Assembly (NCBI GenBank): GCA_017521245.1 | Contig: JAFXDI010000009.1 | Coordinates: forward strand, 1 to 64,000 | DNA from: Bacteroidales bacterium | Lineage (GTDB): Bacteria; Bacteroidota; Bacteroidia; Bacteroidales; G3-4614 | Reading direction: 5' to 3' | Length of the DNA: 64,000 bases | Shown here: positions 26,365 to 36,911 of the stretch, piece by piece | Position numbering within the stretch: position 1 is the stretch's first letter | How the letters are laid out: every line of letters starts with the position of its first letter | The notes under the pieces: generated by a model | The model's database searches: none | Told to the model about the DNA's origin: nothing | What the model saw: the letters and a program-made list of their open reading frames with translations, nothing else | Position numbers and translations under genes: made by a program

Positions 26365-27867
26365 GTGGAAAACGCTAAATTTAAATTAGTAGCAAAAACT
26401 TTTCAAGGAGTTGAGGAGGAACTTGCAACAGAGATATCGCAACTTGGAGGAGAGGATATAATCATAGGCAAACGAATGGTGTCGTTTGTAGGAGACAAAG
26501 AGTTAATGTACCGAGCAAACTTTTTTTGTCGCACCGCACTACGAATATTAAAACCTATATACACCTTTGAGGTAAACAGTACCGATGAGTTATACGACAA
26601 AATAAAAGGGTATAATTGGGAACAAATACTATCACCAAAGAGTACCTTTACAATAGATTCAGTTGTAAACTCAGATGAATTTAGAAATTCCCGTTTTGTA
26701 ACATACAGGGCAAAAGATGCCATAGTAGATTATTTTACCGACAAAGGAAAAGAGCGTCCATCGGTACGATTAACAAACCCCGACATATATATAAACATAC
26801 ATATCTCACATAATGAGTGTACCATTTCGTTAGACTCATCGGGAGAGAGTCTGCACAAACGCGGTTATCGAGTAGCACAAACCGAAGCGCCTATAAACGA
26901 GGTACTTGCAGCAGCAATGTTGATTAAAGCAGGATGGGACGGAAGTTCCGATTTTGTTGATCCTATGTGTGGCTCTGGAACAATCCTTATTGAGGCTGCA
27001 ATGATTGCCACAAATACACCACCAGGCATCTATCGTCAAGGATACGCATTTGAAAAGTGGAGTGATTTTGATGCCGACCTATTGCACGAAATATACAATG
27101 ATGACTCTGCTGAGCGAGAATTTAATAATAAAATCTATGGAGCAGACATAAATCCTCAAGTGATAGAGGTGGCTGCTAAAAACGTTAAGAGTGCAGGTAT
27201 GGAGCGTTACATATTGCTTGAAACACGCTCAATACAACGCTGGGAAGAGGCACCACAAAACTGTATGGTAGTAACAAACCCACCATACGGAGAGCGTCTG
27301 AAACCAAGAGATTTAGAAGACATATATGCAGCACTTGGCGAAAAATTAAAACACATATTCTTGGGATGCTCTGCTTGGATAATAAGTTCTTCACGCGAGG
27401 GATTTGACAAAATAGGATTAAAACCTTCGCAAAAAATAAAGATGATGAACGGAGCGTTGGAGTGCGAGTTAAGAGAGTATCAAATCTTTGGAGGAACATA
27501 TAGCCAACATAAAAAAGATATAGCCGAAGGCAAGAAAGAGGGTAAGCGAGAAAAGAGAACACCCAAAAAAGAGAATTTCAAAAGAGAGTTTGAGAAGAAG
27601 GATAAAGAGAAAAAGAGTTATCGTTTTGACGATAGAACTGCACCTAAGAAAGAGAAACCCTCAAAACCAAAACGAGAAAAAGTATTCTCAAAAAAGGAAA
27701 ACAAGCCAAAACCAGCACCAGTGCCAACCGAAAATTTTGAACGAGGCAAACGAGAACTGCATGGCGATGAATTTGTATCAAAATTTGTAACCTTCCGTAA
27801 ACCCACAATGATTGATGAGTCGGCAACAGAAAACAAACAATTCCGTAAACGTAAAAAAAAGGAGTAA
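26365..27867 (+). CDS. THUMP-domain class I RNA methyltransferase (RlmL N-terminal/YpsC-like)
   Basis: 500 aa from GTG 26365, with AAAGGAGAG 9-14 bp upstream supporting that start. A THUMP domain (about 45-160, YDKIKGYNWEQIL to INIHISHNECTISLDSSG) binds RNA. The UPF0020 Rossmann methyltransferase part has DPMCGSGTILIEAAMIA (about 192-208) and the N6/N2 catalytic motif TNPPYGER (about 304-311). By homology it makes m2G in 23S rRNA like the first half of RlmL; older annotation as a DNA methylase is misleading. The last ~120 residues are a disordered lysine/glutamate-rich tail, longer than usual, probably nucleic-acid binding. Its stop overlaps the next ATG by 1 bp. Confidence 0.88.
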   Translation: MENAKFKLVAKTFQGVEEELATEISQLGGEDIIIGKRMVSFVGDKELMYRANFFCRTALRILKPIYTFEVNSTDELYDKIKGYNWEQILSPKSTFTIDSVVNSDEFRNSRFVTYRAKDAIVDYFTDKGKERPSVRLTNPDIYINIHISHNECTISLDSSGESLHKRGYRVAQTEAPINEVLAAAMLIKAGWDGSSDFVDPMCGSGTILIEAAMIATNTPPGIYRQGYAFEKWSDFDADLLHEIYNDDSAEREFNNKIYGADINPQVIEVAAKNVKSAGMERYILLETRSIQRWEEAPQNCMVVTNPPYGERLKPRDLEDIYAALGEKLKHIFLGCSAWIISSSREGFDKIGLKPSQKIKMMNGALECELREYQIFGGTYSQHKKDIAEGKKEGKREKRTPKKENFKREFEKKDKEKKSYRFDDRTAPKKEKPSKPKREKVFSKKENKPKPAPVPTENFERGKRELHGDEFVSKFVTFRKPTMIDESATENKQFRKRKKKE

Positions 27868-30032
27868 TGTATAATCTAAGAAGAGTACAGCTACTTGTGG
27901 TAGCACTAACAATATCGTTATTTACAATGGCACAAAACAGAAAAGAGTTAACATTACAACACCTTATGCCGGGTGGAAAAAACTATTCATCAATAGTAGC
28001 CAAGAACATAAAGCAGTTGCAGTTTGCAGGAGATAACTATATTTATGTATCGGGGAATAAAATTATATCAGCATCACTCCCCGATGGTAAAGAGAGTACT
28101 CTTATTACAAAACAAGATATAGACCTTATATTATCATCAGTAAAGGCTGATACACTTAAATCAATTCCTCAAATATTTGCATCAGAGGAGGGGGGAGCAA
28201 TAGCCATACGATTTAATCATAAGGGCAAAGCATACAAGATTGATTGTCAGGCGAAAAAGATATTATCGGAATATACCTTTGTCAGAGGAGATAAACACGC
28301 AGAATATTCTGCTGAAGCAGATGCCTATGTAACAACCGTAGGAAATACACTTCATTTACATTCAGCAGATGGTAAGCGAGTAAAAATGGTAAAAGATGAA
28401 GGAGAAGATATATCACTTGGCTCAAACTATGTACACCGAAACGAGTTTGGCATTGAGAAAGGAATATTTTGGTCGCCACAAGGAGAATCAGTAGCATTCT
28501 ACCGTATGGATGAGAGTCGAGTAAAAGATTACCCATTAGTAAACATCTCGGCACGTCAAGCCCAACTCCAAAGCATAAAATACCCTATGGCGGGAATGAA
28601 CAGCCATACCGTAAAAGTTGGAGTCTATAACATAAAAAAGAAAAAAGCAGTTTACCTGAAAAGCGGTAAAACAGATGAAAGATACTTTACCAATATAAGT
28701 TGGTCTCCCAAAGGAGATAAACTATATATCTTAGAGGTAAATCGAGGACAAGACACTTGTAACTTAGTATGTTACAATGCAAAAAACGGAGCAAAAGAGA
28801 GTGTCCTGTTTACCGAAACAAGCAATAAATACACAGAGCCAGAAAATCCATTGTTGTTTATATCAGACACAGAGTTTATCTATCTGTCACGCAAAGATGG
28901 CTTCCGTCATGCCTATCTCTACAATACAAATGGAGAGGAGATAAAACAACTAACCTCTGGCGAGTGGGAGATAATAGAGGCACAACTCTCTGCTGATGGA
29001 AAATATCTCTATATACTCACAACAGAGGAGTCGCCATTACAACGCACACTATATAAATTAGATATCGCATCGGGCGAAAAAACACGAATAACCCCGGAGG
29101 AGGGAGTACATAAAGTACAACTCTCAGCATCAGGAAAATACTACATAGATAATTATAGTAGCCACAACGTACCACGAGTAGTAAAGGTAGGAAGTTTAGA
29201 GTCTGGAGCAGAAGTAAAAGAGTTGTTACGAGCAAAAAATCCATTCGATAAATTTGATATGCCGGTGGTAATAGAGAGTGGAACAATAACCGCAGCAGAT
29301 GGCGTAACACCACTATATTACAGAATGACACGCCCTGTGGATGTAGATTCAACACAAAAACTACCCGCAATAGTATATGTGTACGGAGGACCACACGCAC
29401 AACAAGTAACCGATGCCTTTATGTGGAACTATCGTGGGTGGGATATATATATGGCACAAAGAGGATATGTAGTCTTTACCCTTGACAATAGAGGCTCAGC
29501 CAACAGAGGATTAGAGTTTGAGAGTGTAACACACCGTCAACTTGGAGTCTCGGAACTTGCTGACCAGTTGAAAGGAGTAGAGTATCTGAAATCGTTACCC
29601 TACATTGACGGAGAGCGTTTAGGCGTTCATGGCTGGAGTTTTGGAGGATTTATGACACTGAATATGATGCTCAATAATCCTGGAATGTTTAAAGCAGGAG
29701 TAGCAGGAGGAGCAGTAACCGATTGGAAATACTACGAAATAATGTATGGCGAACGCTATATGGGAACACCCCAAAACAATCCAGAAGGATATAAAAAGGC
29801 AGATATGAACTCATTATCGGGCAATTTGCAAGACCGTTTACTATTGATACATTGCGATACCGATCCAGTTGTAGTATGGCAACACACCTTACGTTTCTTG
29901 GAGAGCAGTATTGATAACGGAGTATATCCCGATTACTTTGTATATCCAGGACATGGACACAACGTAGTAGGTCCTGAGCGAGTACACCTATACGAAAATA
30001 TAACCCGATACTTTGATGATTTCTTGAAATAA
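27867..30032 (+). CDS. Dipeptidyl peptidase IV / prolyl tripeptidyl peptidase (S9B)
   Basis: 721 aa with a signal peptide (MYNLRRVQLLVVALTISLFTMAQ), so periplasmic or surface-bound. Residues ~40-480 form the eight-bladed beta-propeller of the DPP IV N-terminal domain. The alpha/beta-hydrolase domain (about 490-721) has the catalytic serine in GWSFGGF, the aspartate in HCDTDPVV and the histidine in PGHGHNV. It releases X-Pro dipeptides or tripeptides from peptides, useful in an amino-acid fermenter. It overlaps the upstream methyltransferase gene by 1 bp (TAATG) and ends at a clear terminator. Confidence 0.9.
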   Translation: MYNLRRVQLLVVALTISLFTMAQNRKELTLQHLMPGGKNYSSIVAKNIKQLQFAGDNYIYVSGNKIISASLPDGKESTLITKQDIDLILSSVKADTLKSIPQIFASEEGGAIAIRFNHKGKAYKIDCQAKKILSEYTFVRGDKHAEYSAEADAYVTTVGNTLHLHSADGKRVKMVKDEGEDISLGSNYVHRNEFGIEKGIFWSPQGESVAFYRMDESRVKDYPLVNISARQAQLQSIKYPMAGMNSHTVKVGVYNIKKKKAVYLKSGKTDERYFTNISWSPKGDKLYILEVNRGQDTCNLVCYNAKNGAKESVLFTETSNKYTEPENPLLFISDTEFIYLSRKDGFRHAYLYNTNGEEIKQLTSGEWEIIEAQLSADGKYLYILTTEESPLQRTLYKLDIASGEKTRITPEEGVHKVQLSASGKYYIDNYSSHNVPRVVKVGSLESGAEVKELLRAKNPFDKFDMPVVIESGTITAADGVTPLYYRMTRPVDVDSTQKLPAIVYVYGGPHAQQVTDAFMWNYRGWDIYMAQRGYVVFTLDNRGSANRGLEFESVTHRQLGVSELADQLKGVEYLKSLPYIDGERLGVHGWSFGGFMTLNMMLNNPGMFKAGVAGGAVTDWKYYEIMYGERYMGTPQNNPEGYKKADMNSLSGNLQDRLLLIHCDTDPVVVWQHTLRFLESSIDNGVYPDYFVYPGHGHNVVGPERVHLYENITRYFDDFLK

Positions 30033-30039
30033 AGTTTAA

Positions 30040-30069
30040 TTAGGGATGAGGAATTTTCTTCATCCCTAA
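30040..30069. terminator. Terminator between the peptidase and the AraC regulator
   Basis: TTAGGGATGA pairs with TCATCCCTAA (10 bp) followed by ATTTTCT. It lies between convergent genes. Confidence 0.75.
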
Positions 30070-30110
30070 ATTTTCTCTAACAACAAAAAACTAACAACAG
30101 ATAACTAACC

Positions 30111-30962
30111 TTATCCCCCCATTTCGTTAATAATCTGTTTACGGAAGGTACTGGGCGAGATACCCTCGCAACGCTTAAAAAATCTACCCATATACGATTG
30201 GTCGGGGAATGCCATTTGGTTAGCAATATCTTGCATTGATAGTTGAGTGTTGTGCAACAGCACCTTTATCTCAAGAATAGAGAAACTATCAATAATCTTT
30301 TTTGCCGACACACCTACCACATTATGGCAAATATCTGTAAGGTATTTGTTTGAAATACAGAGTTTGTCGGCATAAAAACTAACTTCGCGTTGAGTAGAGC
30401 AGTTGTGATGAACTAAATCAATAAACCTGTCAAAAATTTTATTTCTTGCACTCTCGTTAATCTTTTCATCGGGGCAATAGAATCGTTGATAGCGGTCGTA
30501 TGTAAAAAGCAGAAAAGCATTCAATGCACTTCTAATAATCTGTTGTCTGTAAAGGTTGTCAATATCATTATATAGCCCTTTGGCAAGAGTCATAAATAGG
30601 TCAATAGCCTTTATCCCCTCAGGCGATAATTTAATACAAGGCGTAGTTCTCAACATTCTAAAAAACGAAGGATTTATATGCACACTAACATCGCGGAAAA
30701 GAGAATCATTTATCTCTAAAACAAATAAAGAGATATCTTTCGATACATTTTTAATTCGAGTAATAGTATTAGGCATAATAATAAATTGAGAATTGCTCTC
30801 AATAGTTATAAGATTAAGATTGATGAGCATATCAATCTTGCCCCTTTGACAAAAACCAATAATCCCGTTCTGGTTCTTGTTGAAAAGTTCATCTTCAAAC
30901 GAATGGTTTATCTCAACCACTCTAAAAGGCTCCGTATTGTTATTTCTTGTGTTGTTACTCAT
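30111..30962 (-). CDS. AraC-family transcriptional regulator, divergent from the RND efflux operon
   Basis: 283 aa from ATG 30962, preceded by TTGGAG; an in-frame ATG at 31010 would add 16 residues and is possible. The N-terminal ~170 residues form a cupin-like sensing part (EINHSFEDELF, then FCQRGKIDMLINLNLITIES). The C-terminal AraC DNA-binding domain has two helix-turn-helices, around VSFYADKLCISNKYLTDIC and SMQDIANQMAFPDQSYMGRFFKR. It is transcribed away from the acrA-like gene, 200 bp off, so it is the likely local regulator of the pump. The inducer is unknown. Confidence 0.85.
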   Translation of the reverse strand: MSNNTRNNNTEPFRVVEINHSFEDELFNKNQNGIIGFCQRGKIDMLINLNLITIESNSQFIIMPNTITRIKNVSKDISLFVLEINDSLFRDVSVHINPSFFRMLRTTPCIKLSPEGIKAIDLFMTLAKGLYNDIDNLYRQQIIRSALNAFLLFTYDRYQRFYCPDEKINESARNKIFDRFIDLVHHNCSTQREVSFYADKLCISNKYLTDICHNVVGVSAKKIIDSFSILEIKVLLHNTQLSMQDIANQMAFPDQSYMGRFFKRCEGISPSTFRKQIINEMGG

Positions 30963-31084
30963 ATACTCCAATATTCTATTCAAAAGGTAAAGATATGTAA
31001 AATTTAGCAATTTTTATCAGTTTTTATTCCAAAAATGAACAATATATAGTAAAATTTGAAATCTGATAGTATAAATTTTAGAAC

Positions 31085-31092
31085 TATCTTTG
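31085..31092 (+). promoter_or_regulatory. -7 box of the RND efflux operon
   Basis: TATCTTTG fits TAnnTTTG exactly, 70 bp before the acrA-like start. A TTTG at 31055 is 26 bp away, longer than the usual 19-21, which suits a promoter needing an activator such as the divergent AraC protein. Confidence 0.55.
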
Positions 31093-31162
31093 CACTTTGA
31101 AAATAGGGCGTAGTTTAGATAGACCTAAAAAGAGAATATAAATACAGATTAAAATTAATATC

Positions 31163-32305
31163 ATGATGAAAAAGATGTTTTATGTAATGCAACTATCATT
31201 CGTAATTAGTTGCTTATTATTGGTAGGATGTAACCAAGCACCCACCCAAATGCCTGCGGCAACTTATGCTTGTTTGGCAGTTTCAAACTCAGACAAAACA
31301 ATAACAAGTGAGTACAGTGCCACAATTAAAGGAAGGCAAGATATTGCAATAATGCCACAAGTAGGAGGTACATTAACAAAACTATGTGTTGAAGAGGGAC
31401 AAAAAGTAAAAAAAGGACAAGTAATGTTTATAATTGACCAAGTTCCTTACAAAGCACAATACGAAACAGCAAAAGCAAATGTTGAGGCAGCAACAGCAGC
31501 ATACGAGACTGCAAACTTAAATTACGAAAGCCGCCAGGAACTATACAAAGAGAATGTAGTTTCGGAGTTCGATTTAAAGACAGCAAAAAACTCAATGCTT
31601 GCAGCAAAAGCACAACTATCACAAGCAAAAGCACAACTAATAAATGCAGAGAACAGTCTATCATATACTGAGGTTAAGAGTCCTGCTGACGGAGTTGTAG
31701 GAACACTACCATATAGAGTAGGAGCATTAGTAGGTCCATCAATGATGCAACCCCTTACAACAGTATCAGACAACTCTGATATGTATGTATATTTCTCAAT
31801 GACAGAGAATCAACTTCTTGCAATGGTAAGAGAGTATGGTTCAAAAGAGGCAGCACTTAAAAATATGCCTGAGATAGAGTTGCGTCTAAACGACAAATCA
31901 TATTACAATCAAAAAGGAAAAATAGAGACAATAAGTGGAGTTATTGATCCAACAACAGGAACAGTAAGCCTACGAGCAATCTTCCCAAATAAAGAGGGAT
32001 TACTTCATTCAGGAGGAGCAGGAAGTGTAATGGTTCCTGTAACATACAAAGATGCAGTAGTAATTCCACAAAGTGCAACATTTGATCTTCAACACATGAA
32101 CTTTGCATATAAAGTAGTTGAAGGAAAAACAGTAGCAACACCCATACAAGTTCTTCGCGTTAACGGCGGAAAAGAGTATATCGTTGAAATGGGATTATAT
32201 CCGGGCGATACAATAGTAGCAGAAGGAGTAGCACTTCTTCGTGAGGGAATGCCAATAATCCCCAAACAAGCACCAGCACCACAACAAGCACAACCTACTA
32301 AATAA
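31163..32305 (+). CDS. RND efflux periplasmic adaptor (membrane fusion protein, AcrA type)
   Basis: 380 aa. It is a lipoprotein: the signal peptide ends at the lipobox LLLVGC (C at about residue 23). The adaptor order is clear: barrel-sandwich half (GRQDIAIMPQVGGTLTKL), alpha-hairpin (about 95-170, KAQYETAKANVEAATAAYET), second half-motif (VKSPADGVVGTLPYRVG), beta-barrel and membrane-proximal domain, and a proline/glutamine-rich tail (KQAPAPQQAQPTK). It links the inner-membrane pump to the outer-membrane channel encoded by the next two genes. The pump gene starts 20 bp later. Confidence 0.93.
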   Translation: MMKKMFYVMQLSFVISCLLLVGCNQAPTQMPAATYACLAVSNSDKTITSEYSATIKGRQDIAIMPQVGGTLTKLCVEEGQKVKKGQVMFIIDQVPYKAQYETAKANVEAATAAYETANLNYESRQELYKENVVSEFDLKTAKNSMLAAKAQLSQAKAQLINAENSLSYTEVKSPADGVVGTLPYRVGALVGPSMMQPLTTVSDNSDMYVYFSMTENQLLAMVREYGSKEAALKNMPEIELRLNDKSYYNQKGKIETISGVIDPTTGTVSLRAIFPNKEGLLHSGGAGSVMVPVTYKDAVVIPQSATFDLQHMNFAYKVVEGKTVATPIQVLRVNGGKEYIVEMGLYPGDTIVAEGVALLREGMPIIPKQAPAPQQAQPTK

Positions 32306-32325
32306 TAAACAGAGGAGGAAGAATA

Positions 32326-35300
32326 ATGAATTTAAAGAGATTTATAGAGAGACCTGTACTTTCAGCAGTAATCTCAATCATAATAGTAATTATGGGATTG
32401 ATAGGTTTGTCAAACCTACCCATAGAGCAATATCCCGATATTGCACCTCCAACAGTAATGGTACATGCCACATACTATGGAGCCAATGCAGAGACCATTC
32501 AAAAAGCGGTAATTGCACCACTTGAGGAGGCAATCAACGGAGTTGAGGATATGACCTATATGACCTCAACAGCCTCAAACTCAGGTTCTGCATCAATAAC
32601 AATATACTTTAAGCAGGGAACAGACCCCGATATGGCGGCAGTCAATGTTCAAAACCGCGTGTCACGAGCAAACGGACGTTTGCCACAAGAGGTAAAACAA
32701 GTTGGTGTAACAACTATGAAACGCCAAACAAGTATGTTGCAGATATTCTCATTACACAGTCCCAGTGGAATGTACAATGAAAACTTCCTTGCAAACTACA
32801 TCAGCATAAACATAAAACCACAAATTCTTCGTATCACAGGAGTAGGAGATATGATGGTTATGGGAGGCGAGTATAGTATGCGTATATGGTTGAAACCCGA
32901 TGTAATGGCAACATACAAGTTGATGCCTTCAGATGTAACAATGGCACTTGCCGAGCAAAATATTGAGGCAGCAACCGGACAATTTGGAGAAAACTCGGGC
33001 GAGACCTTCCAATATACAATGAAGTATAAAGGACGTTTAATGACTCCGGAGGAGTTTGGAAATATAATAATACGTTCAACACCCGATGGCGAGATACTAC
33101 GAGTTAAAGATGTAGCAGATGTAGAGTTGGGTAAAGAGAGCTATTCATATCGAGGAGAGATGAACGGACACCCTGGAGTGATGGCAATGGTATTCCAAAC
33201 CGCTGGGTCAAACGCAACAGCAGTAAATGAAGAGATAGACAAACTTCTTGAAGAGGTTCGTAAAGATTTGCCAAATGGAATAGAACTTGATCAGGTAAAT
33301 AGTTCAAACGACTTCTTGTATGCATCAATTAGCAATGTAATTAGAACACTTATCGAGGCTATCATCCTTGTAATATTGGTAGTATATATATTCTTGCAAG
33401 ACTTCCGCTCAACCCTAATACCATTGGTAGGAATTATAGTATCGTTGGTTGGTACATTTGCATTTATGATGGTAGCAGGATTCAGTCTTAACCTTATCAC
33501 ACTATTTGCATTGGTACTTGTAATTGGTACGGTGGTGGATGATGCCATTATTGTGGTAGAGGCAGTACAAGCAAAATTCGATGCAGGATACCGCTCTTCT
33601 AAAAAGGCAAGTGTTGATGCAATGAAAGGAATCAGTAATGCCGTTATCACCTCATCACTTGTGTTTATGGTGGTGTTTATCCCCGTATCGTTTATGGGAG
33701 GAACATCAGGAGTATTCTATACACAATTCGGATTAACAATGGCAGTAGCGGTAGGTATATCTGCAATCAATGCCTTAACATTAAGTCCCGCACTTTGTGC
33801 CTTGATCTTAAAACCATATTTGAACGAGGACGGTTCGCAAAAGAATAACTTTGCAGCACGCTTCCGTAAAGCATTTAATGCCGCATTCGGAACAATGGCA
33901 GAGAAGTATCGCAAGATTGTAATGTTATTTGTAAAACGCAAATGGCTTGCATGGGTATTGGTAGTAGTATCAGTAGGATTGTTAGGATACTTTATGAAAA
34001 CAACAAAAACAAGTCTTGTGCCTAACGAAGACTTAGGATTTGTTATTGTAAACGTAAGTGCAGCACCAGGAAGTTCATTAAATCAAACAGATGAGATAAT
34101 GGAGAAAGTACAACAACGCATTCAAATGATACCACAAGTAGAATATCTACAAAAGGTAACAGGATACGGAGTACTTTCAGGACAAGGAAATTCATTTGGA
34201 TTGTTCATGGTACGTTTAAAAGACTGGAGTGAGCGTACAAACGAAGGAGACGATGTTGATTCTGTAATAAAGATGATATATGGCTATACAATGGATATTA
34301 AGGACGCACAGATCTTTGCAGTATCTCCGGGTATGATTCCGGGATACGGAATGGGTAATGCACTTGAAGTACACATGCAAGATCAAGTAGGAGGAGATGT
34401 AACCACATTCTTTACAGAAACTCAAAAATATTTAGGAGCGCTAATGCAACGTCCCGAAATATCAATGGCATACTCAACATTCGATATACGTTATCCACAA
34501 TGGAGTGTAAGTGTAGATGCAGCAAAATGTAAACGAGCAGGCATAACACCAACCTTAGTGCTAAACACATTGTCAGCATACTACGGAGGACAATATGTAT
34601 CAGACTTTAACCGTTTCTCAAAAGTGTATCGAGTAATGATGCAAGCAGATCCAAAATATCGATTGGATGAGAAATCACTCGACAACACATTCGTTATAAC
34701 AGGAACAGGCGAGATGGCACCATTAAGTCAGTTTATATCACTTGAAAGAGTATATGGAGCGGAGACACTATCACGCTTTAATATGTTCAACTCAATACAA
34801 GTGAGCGCAATGCCTAACTCAGGATATAGTACAGGAGAAGCCCTTGCAGCCGTAAAAGAGACAGCAGAACAAGTGTTACCACGTGGATATGGATACGATT
34901 TTGGAGGAATAACACGCGAAGAGAACTCACAATCAAATAATACAATAGTAATATTTGGAATATGTATCCTGATGATGTACCTAATCCTTTCAGCACTGTA
35001 TGAAAGTTTCATAATCCCATTCTCAGTAATTCTAACAATCCCAGCAGGATTGATGGGAAGTTTCGCCTTTGCCAAGATGATGGGACTTGAAAACAACATC
35101 TATCTACAAACAGGATTGATAATGCTTATAGGATTGATAGCAAAAACAGCAATCTTGTTAACAGAGTATGCAGTAGAGCGCAGAAGAGCAGGAATGGGAA
35201 TAACCGAGGCAGCGTTGAGTGCGGCAAAAGCACGTTTACGCCCAATCTTAATGACAGCCCTTACAATGATTGTGGGAATGTTACCATTGATGGCAGCACA

Positions 35301-35526
35301 CGGAGTAGGAGCAAACGGAAACCGTTCTCTTGGATCAGGAGTTGTAGGAGGTATGTTAATAGGAACAATCGCACTATTGTTTATAGTTCCTTCTCTATAT
35401 ATAACATTCCAATGGTTAGATGAGAAGATTAAACCCTTGAAAAAGCACAAGACACAAGACCTTAACATCAAACACGATATAGAAGAGGTTATAAAAGAGA
35501 AGAAAGCAGAAAAAGGAGAAGCATAA
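32326..35526 (+). CDS. RND efflux inner-membrane transporter (AcrB/HAE-1 type)
   Basis: 1066 aa, full length for the HAE1 drug-efflux branch. TM1 is at residues 10-30, followed by the large periplasmic porter loop; TM2-6 lie about 340-490, with the proton-relay acids in VIGTVVDDAIIVVEAV (D-D pair on TM4). A second half repeats this plan from about 540, with TM8-12 at about 875-1035 and the conserved GLIAKTAILLTEYAVERR. A charged cytoplasmic tail ends in KAEKGEA. Substrates cannot be read from sequence; drugs, bile salts or other amphiphiles are typical. It works as a trimer with the flanking gene products. Confidence 0.95.
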   Translation: MNLKRFIERPVLSAVISIIIVIMGLIGLSNLPIEQYPDIAPPTVMVHATYYGANAETIQKAVIAPLEEAINGVEDMTYMTSTASNSGSASITIYFKQGTDPDMAAVNVQNRVSRANGRLPQEVKQVGVTTMKRQTSMLQIFSLHSPSGMYNENFLANYISINIKPQILRITGVGDMMVMGGEYSMRIWLKPDVMATYKLMPSDVTMALAEQNIEAATGQFGENSGETFQYTMKYKGRLMTPEEFGNIIIRSTPDGEILRVKDVADVELGKESYSYRGEMNGHPGVMAMVFQTAGSNATAVNEEIDKLLEEVRKDLPNGIELDQVNSSNDFLYASISNVIRTLIEAIILVILVVYIFLQDFRSTLIPLVGIIVSLVGTFAFMMVAGFSLNLITLFALVLVIGTVVDDAIIVVEAVQAKFDAGYRSSKKASVDAMKGISNAVITSSLVFMVVFIPVSFMGGTSGVFYTQFGLTMAVAVGISAINALTLSPALCALILKPYLNEDGSQKNNFAARFRKAFNAAFGTMAEKYRKIVMLFVKRKWLAWVLVVVSVGLLGYFMKTTKTSLVPNEDLGFVIVNVSAAPGSSLNQTDEIMEKVQQRIQMIPQVEYLQKVTGYGVLSGQGNSFGLFMVRLKDWSERTNEGDDVDSVIKMIYGYTMDIKDAQIFAVSPGMIPGYGMGNALEVHMQDQVGGDVTTFFTETQKYLGALMQRPEISMAYSTFDIRYPQWSVSVDAAKCKRAGITPTLVLNTLSAYYGGQYVSDFNRFSKVYRVMMQADPKYRLDEKSLDNTFVITGTGEMAPLSQFISLERVYGAETLSRFNMFNSIQVSAMPNSGYSTGEALAAVKETAEQVLPRGYGYDFGGITREENSQSNNTIVIFGICILMMYLILSALYESFIIPFSVILTIPAGLMGSFAFAKMMGLENNIYLQTGLIMLIGLIAKTAILLTEYAVERRRAGMGITEAALSAAKARLRPILMTALTMIVGMLPLMAAHGVGANGNRSLGSGVVGGMLIGTIALLFIVPSLYITFQWLDEKIKPLKKHKTQDLNIKHDIEEVIKEKKAEKGEA

Positions 35527-35531
35527 ATCAA

Positions 35532-36911
35532 ATGAAAATTATGATGAAAAAATTAATAATACTTACCGTAGTAACTGCTCTTATGAGCAGCTGCGGCTTG
35601 TATGGAAAATACAAACCACAACAGGAAGTACCCGAAAATCTATATGGCGAAGAGGTGCTGACAACAGATAGTAGCAGTTTGGCAGACCTCTCATGGAGAG
35701 AGATGTTTACCGATCCTCAATTGCAAGCACTAATAGACACAGCCTTAGTACGCAATGTAGATTTAAAAACCATACAATTAAATGTAGAGCAAGCAGAGGC
35801 AGCAATGATACCAGCAAAACTGGCATATCTCCCATCAATAGCAGTAGCACCCCAAGGAGGATATAACTACGTAGCAATGAATGGCGGTATGACAACAAAA
35901 ACATATACTGCCCCAGCATCAGCATCTTGGGAGATTGACATCTTTGGAAAACTAACCAGTGCAAAACGCAAATCACAAGCAACATTAGAGCAAACCCGCG
36001 ACTATGAGCAAGTAGTAAAAACACAACTCATAGCAGGAGTAGCAACAACCTATTACAGTTTGTTAATGCTCGACAGACAGTTGGAGATAGCCGAGCAGAC
36101 CGAAGAAAACTGGGAACAAACTGTAAAAACCGCACAAGCAATGAAAAAAGCGGGAATGATGAACGAAGCGGGATTGGCACAAACAGAGGCAACATACTAT
36201 AACATTTGTACAACAGTGCTATCACTAAAAGAGGCGGTAAACGAGGCACAAAACACTCTATGCTTGTTGTTAGCACAAACACCACAAGAGATAGAGCGAG
36301 GCTCGTTAGATGCAGCAGTATTGCCCGAGAATATCTCTCTTGGAGTACCCGTAAGCGTACTATCACGCCGTCCTGACGTAAGAGCGGCAGAACATGAACT
36401 TGAGGGAGCATTCTATGACACAAACAAAGCAAGAGCATCGTTCTACCCTCAAATATCGTTGAGTGGAACAGCAGGATGGACAAACAGCGTAGGATCAGCA
36501 ATCCTAAACCCGGGAAAGTTCATAGGCTCAGCATTACTATCAATCCTACAACCAATCTTCAATAAAGGAGCATTAGTAGCCAACCTAAAAATAATGAAGG
36601 CAAATCAAGAGATTGCACTACTTAACTTCCAACAATCAATTCTTAAAGCAGGAAGCGAAGTAAACTTGGCATTAGACAAATATCAAACAGCCAAAGCAAA
36701 ATCAGACTACTATGCAAAACAAGTAAGCACATTGGAGGTAGCAGAAAAGAGTACAAAACTATTAATGAAATATGGCAATACCACATACTTAGAGGTATTA
36801 ACAGCACAAGCCACACTATTAAATGCCCAACTAAATCAAGTATCAAACAAATTTGTAGAGATACAATCAATGATTGAGTTGTACCGAGCATTAGGAGGAG
36901 GTCAAGACTAA
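35532..36911 (+). CDS. Outer-membrane efflux lipoprotein (TolC/OprM, NodT family)
   Basis: 459 aa; the lipobox is ALMSSC, giving a lipid-anchored N-terminus as in OprM. The first of several close in-frame ATGs (35532, 35541, 35544) is used here. Two OEP repeats (about 55-230 and 265-455) contain the long coiled-coil helices of the periplasmic tunnel, with VNLALDKYQTAKAKSDYYAK typical of the second (about residues 375-394). Third gene of the pump operon, 5 bp after the transporter. The last codons plus terminator (36903-36974) are duplicated at 41091-41163. Confidence 0.93.
   Translation: MKIMMKKLIILTVVTALMSSCGLYGKYKPQQEVPENLYGEEVLTTDSSSLADLSWREMFTDPQLQALIDTALVRNVDLKTIQLNVEQAEAAMIPAKLAYLPSIAVAPQGGYNYVAMNGGMTTKTYTAPASASWEIDIFGKLTSAKRKSQATLEQTRDYEQVVKTQLIAGVATTYYSLLMLDRQLEIAEQTEENWEQTVKTAQAMKKAGMMNEAGLAQTEATYYNICTTVLSLKEAVNEAQNTLCLLLAQTPQEIERGSLDAAVLPENISLGVPVSVLSRRPDVRAAEHELEGAFYDTNKARASFYPQISLSGTAGWTNSVGSAILNPGKFIGSALLSILQPIFNKGALVANLKIMKANQEIALLNFQQSILKAGSEVNLALDKYQTAKAKSDYYAKQVSTLEVAEKSTKLLMKYGNTTYLEVLTAQATLLNAQLNQVSNKFVEIQSMIELYRALGGGQD

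Noticed and set aside
26365-27867. DNA adenine methylase (restriction-modification)
   Set aside because: The THUMP domain and RlmL-like layout point to rRNA modification; no restriction partner is present.
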